In this document: positions 62,705 to 64,000 of the stretch, in pieces
How positions within the stretch are numbered: the first letter of the stretch is position 1
Layout of the letters: every line of letters begins with the position of its first letter
Source of the DNA: a bacterium
GTDB taxonomy: Bacteria; SZUA-79; Acidulodesulfobacterales; Acidulodesulfobacteraceae
Assembly (NCBI GenBank): GCA_021850985.1
Contig: JAJZJX010000001.1
Location: 121,389-185,388 of the forward strand
Direction: 5' to 3'
DNA: 64,000 bases
Notes under the pieces: generated by a model
Told to the model about the DNA's origin: nothing
Databases searched by the model: none
Seen by the model: the letters and a program-made list of their open reading frames with translations, nothing else
Position numbers and translations under genes: made by a program

Positions 62705-62994
62705 AATATCTCAAGAATGTATCGAGCCTTAAATTTTTTGCCGAAAAATGCACTAACTGCTTAGTATGCATAGACGTATGCCCGCACGAAGTATTTAAGC
62801 TTAAAAACAAAAAAGTCGTCGTTGCCGATAAAGATTTATGCATGGAATGCGGCGCCTGCGCTCTTAACTGCAAATACGGGGCTATAGCCGTAAATTCTGG
62901 CGTCGGATGTGCAACAGGCATTATAAACGGGATGCTAACCGGAGGCGAGCCTTCCTGCGATTGCGGCGGCTCAGCGTCTTCCGAATGCTGTTGA
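62701..62994 (+). CDS. hgcB: Mercury-methylation ferredoxin HgcB
   Basis: 97 residues with two [4Fe-4S] motifs, CTNCLVCIDVC and CMECGACALNC. The second is the strictly conserved HgcB form. GVGCATG holds the additional conserved Cys. The C-terminus ends SECC, the vicinal Cys pair thought to bind Hg(II), with C-x-C (SCDCGG) before it. It reduces the HgcA corrinoid. The ATG overlaps the hgcA stop (ATGA). Confidence 0.94.
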   Translation: MKYLKNVSSLKFFAEKCTNCLVCIDVCPHEVFKLKNKKVVVADKDLCMECGACALNCKYGAIAVNSGVGCATGIINGMLTGGEPSCDCGGSASSECC

Positions 62995-63047
62995 CAGTAT
63001 TAAAATCTTGTCTTTATTATTAAATTAACTGAATAGCTCTTAAACTG

Positions 63048-63434
63048 TTACCACACTGTTTTTACGTTATATTTACTTATATAATCGTCAGACGTAATTA
63101 TCTTCATTTTTTCTATGGATGCCTGAGCTATTAAAATTCTATCAAAAGGGTCTTTATGAATTTCGGGAAGCTTAGTAATTGCAAGTGCATGAGGGATAGT
63201 GACGGAAAGAGGAATATATCCGTATTCGGCGATGTTTTCAGCGATAAATTTATTAAGATCTTTTTTTAATTTTAATTTGCCTATAGCTATTTTTATACTT
63301 AATTCCCACACCGAGGCGGAGCTTAAATATATATTGTTTTTACCGTCTTCTATGGTTTTTTTTGCAGATGGCGACAGTTTTATGTCATCGGATGCAAACC
63401 ATAAAAATACATGAGTATCAAGAAGATAATCCAT
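63048..63434 (-). CDS. PIN-domain toxin (VapC-like)
   Basis: 128 residues. MDYLLDTHVFLWFASDD has the first acidic motif of PIN RNases, and KDPFDRILIAQASIE and ITSDDYI supply the later ones. It would cleave RNA when free. It is encoded 2 bp after its antitoxin gene on the same strand. Confidence 0.85.
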   Translation of the reverse strand: MDYLLDTHVFLWFASDDIKLSPSAKKTIEDGKNNIYLSSASVWELSIKIAIGKLKLKKDLNKFIAENIAEYGYIPLSVTIPHALAITKLPEIHKDPFDRILIAQASIEKMKIITSDDYISKYNVKTVW

Positions 63435-63436
63435 AA

Positions 63437-63670
63437 TTATTTGTAAAATTGATTTATAATTTTACTTGGTAACGGTTTGTCTATATCTTCGGAAAATTCT
63501 ATATATTTTTTGAATAAGCCGGATAATCTGTTTTTTTTCTTATTTTCTATAGGTATTATTTTAACTAAAGGCAGTCCCGCTCTGCCTATTATTATTTCTT
63601 CTCCTTCCAAAACATCGTTTATGATTTTTGAAAGGTTAGTCTTTGCTTCGTATATATTAATTTCTTTCAT
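63437..63670 (-). CDS. Phd/YefM-family antitoxin
   Basis: 77 residues. KEINIYEAKTNLSKIINDVLEGEEIIIGRAGLPLVKIIP is the Phd/YefM DNA-binding fold; the C-terminal tail neutralises the PIN toxin. It is the first gene of a two-gene toxin-antitoxin operon. Confidence 0.85.
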   Translation of the reverse strand: MKEINIYEAKTNLSKIINDVLEGEEIIIGRAGLPLVKIIPIENKKKNRLSGLFKKYIEFSEDIDKPLPSKIINQFYK

Positions 63671-63882
63671 TTATTATTAAACTCCGTTTCAAAGTTTTTA
63701 TTCCTATACTAATTATTATAGACTAGGTCGTTGGTTAAGTCAATTAAATCTTAACAATAAAAGTTAAAAATATTATAATTTGAACCTATAAGCATGGATA
63801 TAAATTTGCTAATTAAATACCTGTATAAACATCCCATATAAATTTTTATCGAAAAAAAATTCCAACCGGCTGCAAAAAAAAC

Positions 63883-63914
63883 TTGACATTATACCTAAGT
63901 ATAAGGTGTAAAAT
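63883..63914 (+). promoter_or_regulatory. Second MerR-type promoter/operator
   Basis: TTGACA (63883), 20-bp spacer with TTATAC-CTAA-GTATAA, TAAAAT (63909). It differs from the merA promoter only at one base in the dyad centre and one in the -10. It drives the gene starting at 63974, whose product is cut off. Confidence 0.85.
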
Positions 63915-63973
63915 ATAAATATTCGGCAATGAAAAAAATTATAAAATTTAATAAATTAAAAATGGAGGTTTTT

Positions 63974-64000
63974 ATGAAAAACTATTTAAATGCGAAAAAA
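63974..64000 (+). CDS. Start of a MerR-controlled gene (cut by the window end)
   Basis: ATG at 63974 behind GGAGG. Only MKNYLNAKK is visible, so the product cannot be named. The mer-type promoter suggests a mercury transport or resistance protein. Confidence 0.5.

Overview
The window is a chromosomal segment from an AT-rich, anaerobic bacterium. It centres on the replication origin: gyrB, dnaN and dnaA run leftward, rpmH, rnpA, yidD, yidC, mnmE and mnmG run rightward, and three perfect parS sites lie in the window. Low-potential ferredoxin metabolism (KorABCD), a formate dehydrogenase with a hydrogenase-4-like membrane complex, and hgcAB point to a strict anaerobe of the Desulfobacterota (deltaproteobacterial) type. 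A more exact placement, for example among the uncultured acid-tolerant sulfur-cycling lineages, is only a guess. I saw no rRNA, tRNA or CRISPR array.

Layout. 1-2.8 kb: start of proC, an MFS transporter and a His-rich cation diffusion facilitator. 2.8-9.4 kb: a TCA block (two-subunit fumarase, SucCD, 2-oxoacid:ferredoxin oxidoreductase KorDABC). 9.5-11.7 kb: ndk, nth, queE, tatA. 11.7-23 kb: the origin cluster. 23-25 kb: an NRAMP-like transporter with an unusual leader. 25-41 kb: a molybdopterin enzyme, a hyfBCEFGI-like complex whose large subunit lacks Ni ligands, and NuoEF-type and FdhA formate dehydrogenase subunits, with a merA cassette between hyfI and fdhB. 41-48 kb: a HEPN/MNT pair, a decayed aldehyde dehydrogenase/DUF779 operon, TauE, merR, rsmG and hemerythrin. 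48-51 kb: GcvH-like, thioredoxin-like, DsrE and HMA proteins with a TetR regulator. 51-57 kb: a radical SAM peptide-modification operon, then a Cys-repeat secreted peptide, a pentaheme cytochrome and a Crp/Fnr regulator. 57-63 kb: arsR-arsD-arsA-arsB-arsC-hgcA-hgcB, an arsenic-resistance operon running directly into the mercury-methylation pair. 63-64 kb: a toxin-antitoxin pair and a second mer-type promoter with the start of a gene.

The most striking system is the 51.0-54.1 kb operon. It encodes a radical SAM/SPASM enzyme, a PqqD-like peptide-recognition protein and three 39-codon precursor peptides, none of which appear in the ORF track. They share a leader (K-x-x-Y-x-x-P-x-F-x-E-I-x-A-E-E-F) and a C-terminal core C-x2-C-x2-C. 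In the third peptide the middle Cys codon is an in-frame TGA. The reading frame continues beyond it to the last conserved Cys and a stop at exactly the same length as its paralogues, and a hairpin of bacterial-SECIS spacing follows. I read this as a selenocysteine-containing ribosomal peptide beside its Cys-only paralogues. It resembles the computationally defined selenobiotic class as I recall it; I could not check this.

A second theme is mercury and arsenic. MerA, a Cys-type MerR, two nearly identical MerR-type operators 29 kb apart, an ArsR-controlled ars operon and hgcAB all lie within 30 kb. A third theme is a dispersed family of short palindromes (core ACGGGGACAGAATT-A-AATTCTGTCCCCGT and a companion GGTGTCAGATTTTA arm). 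They flank merA and sit directly in front of several genes, while no transposase is visible.
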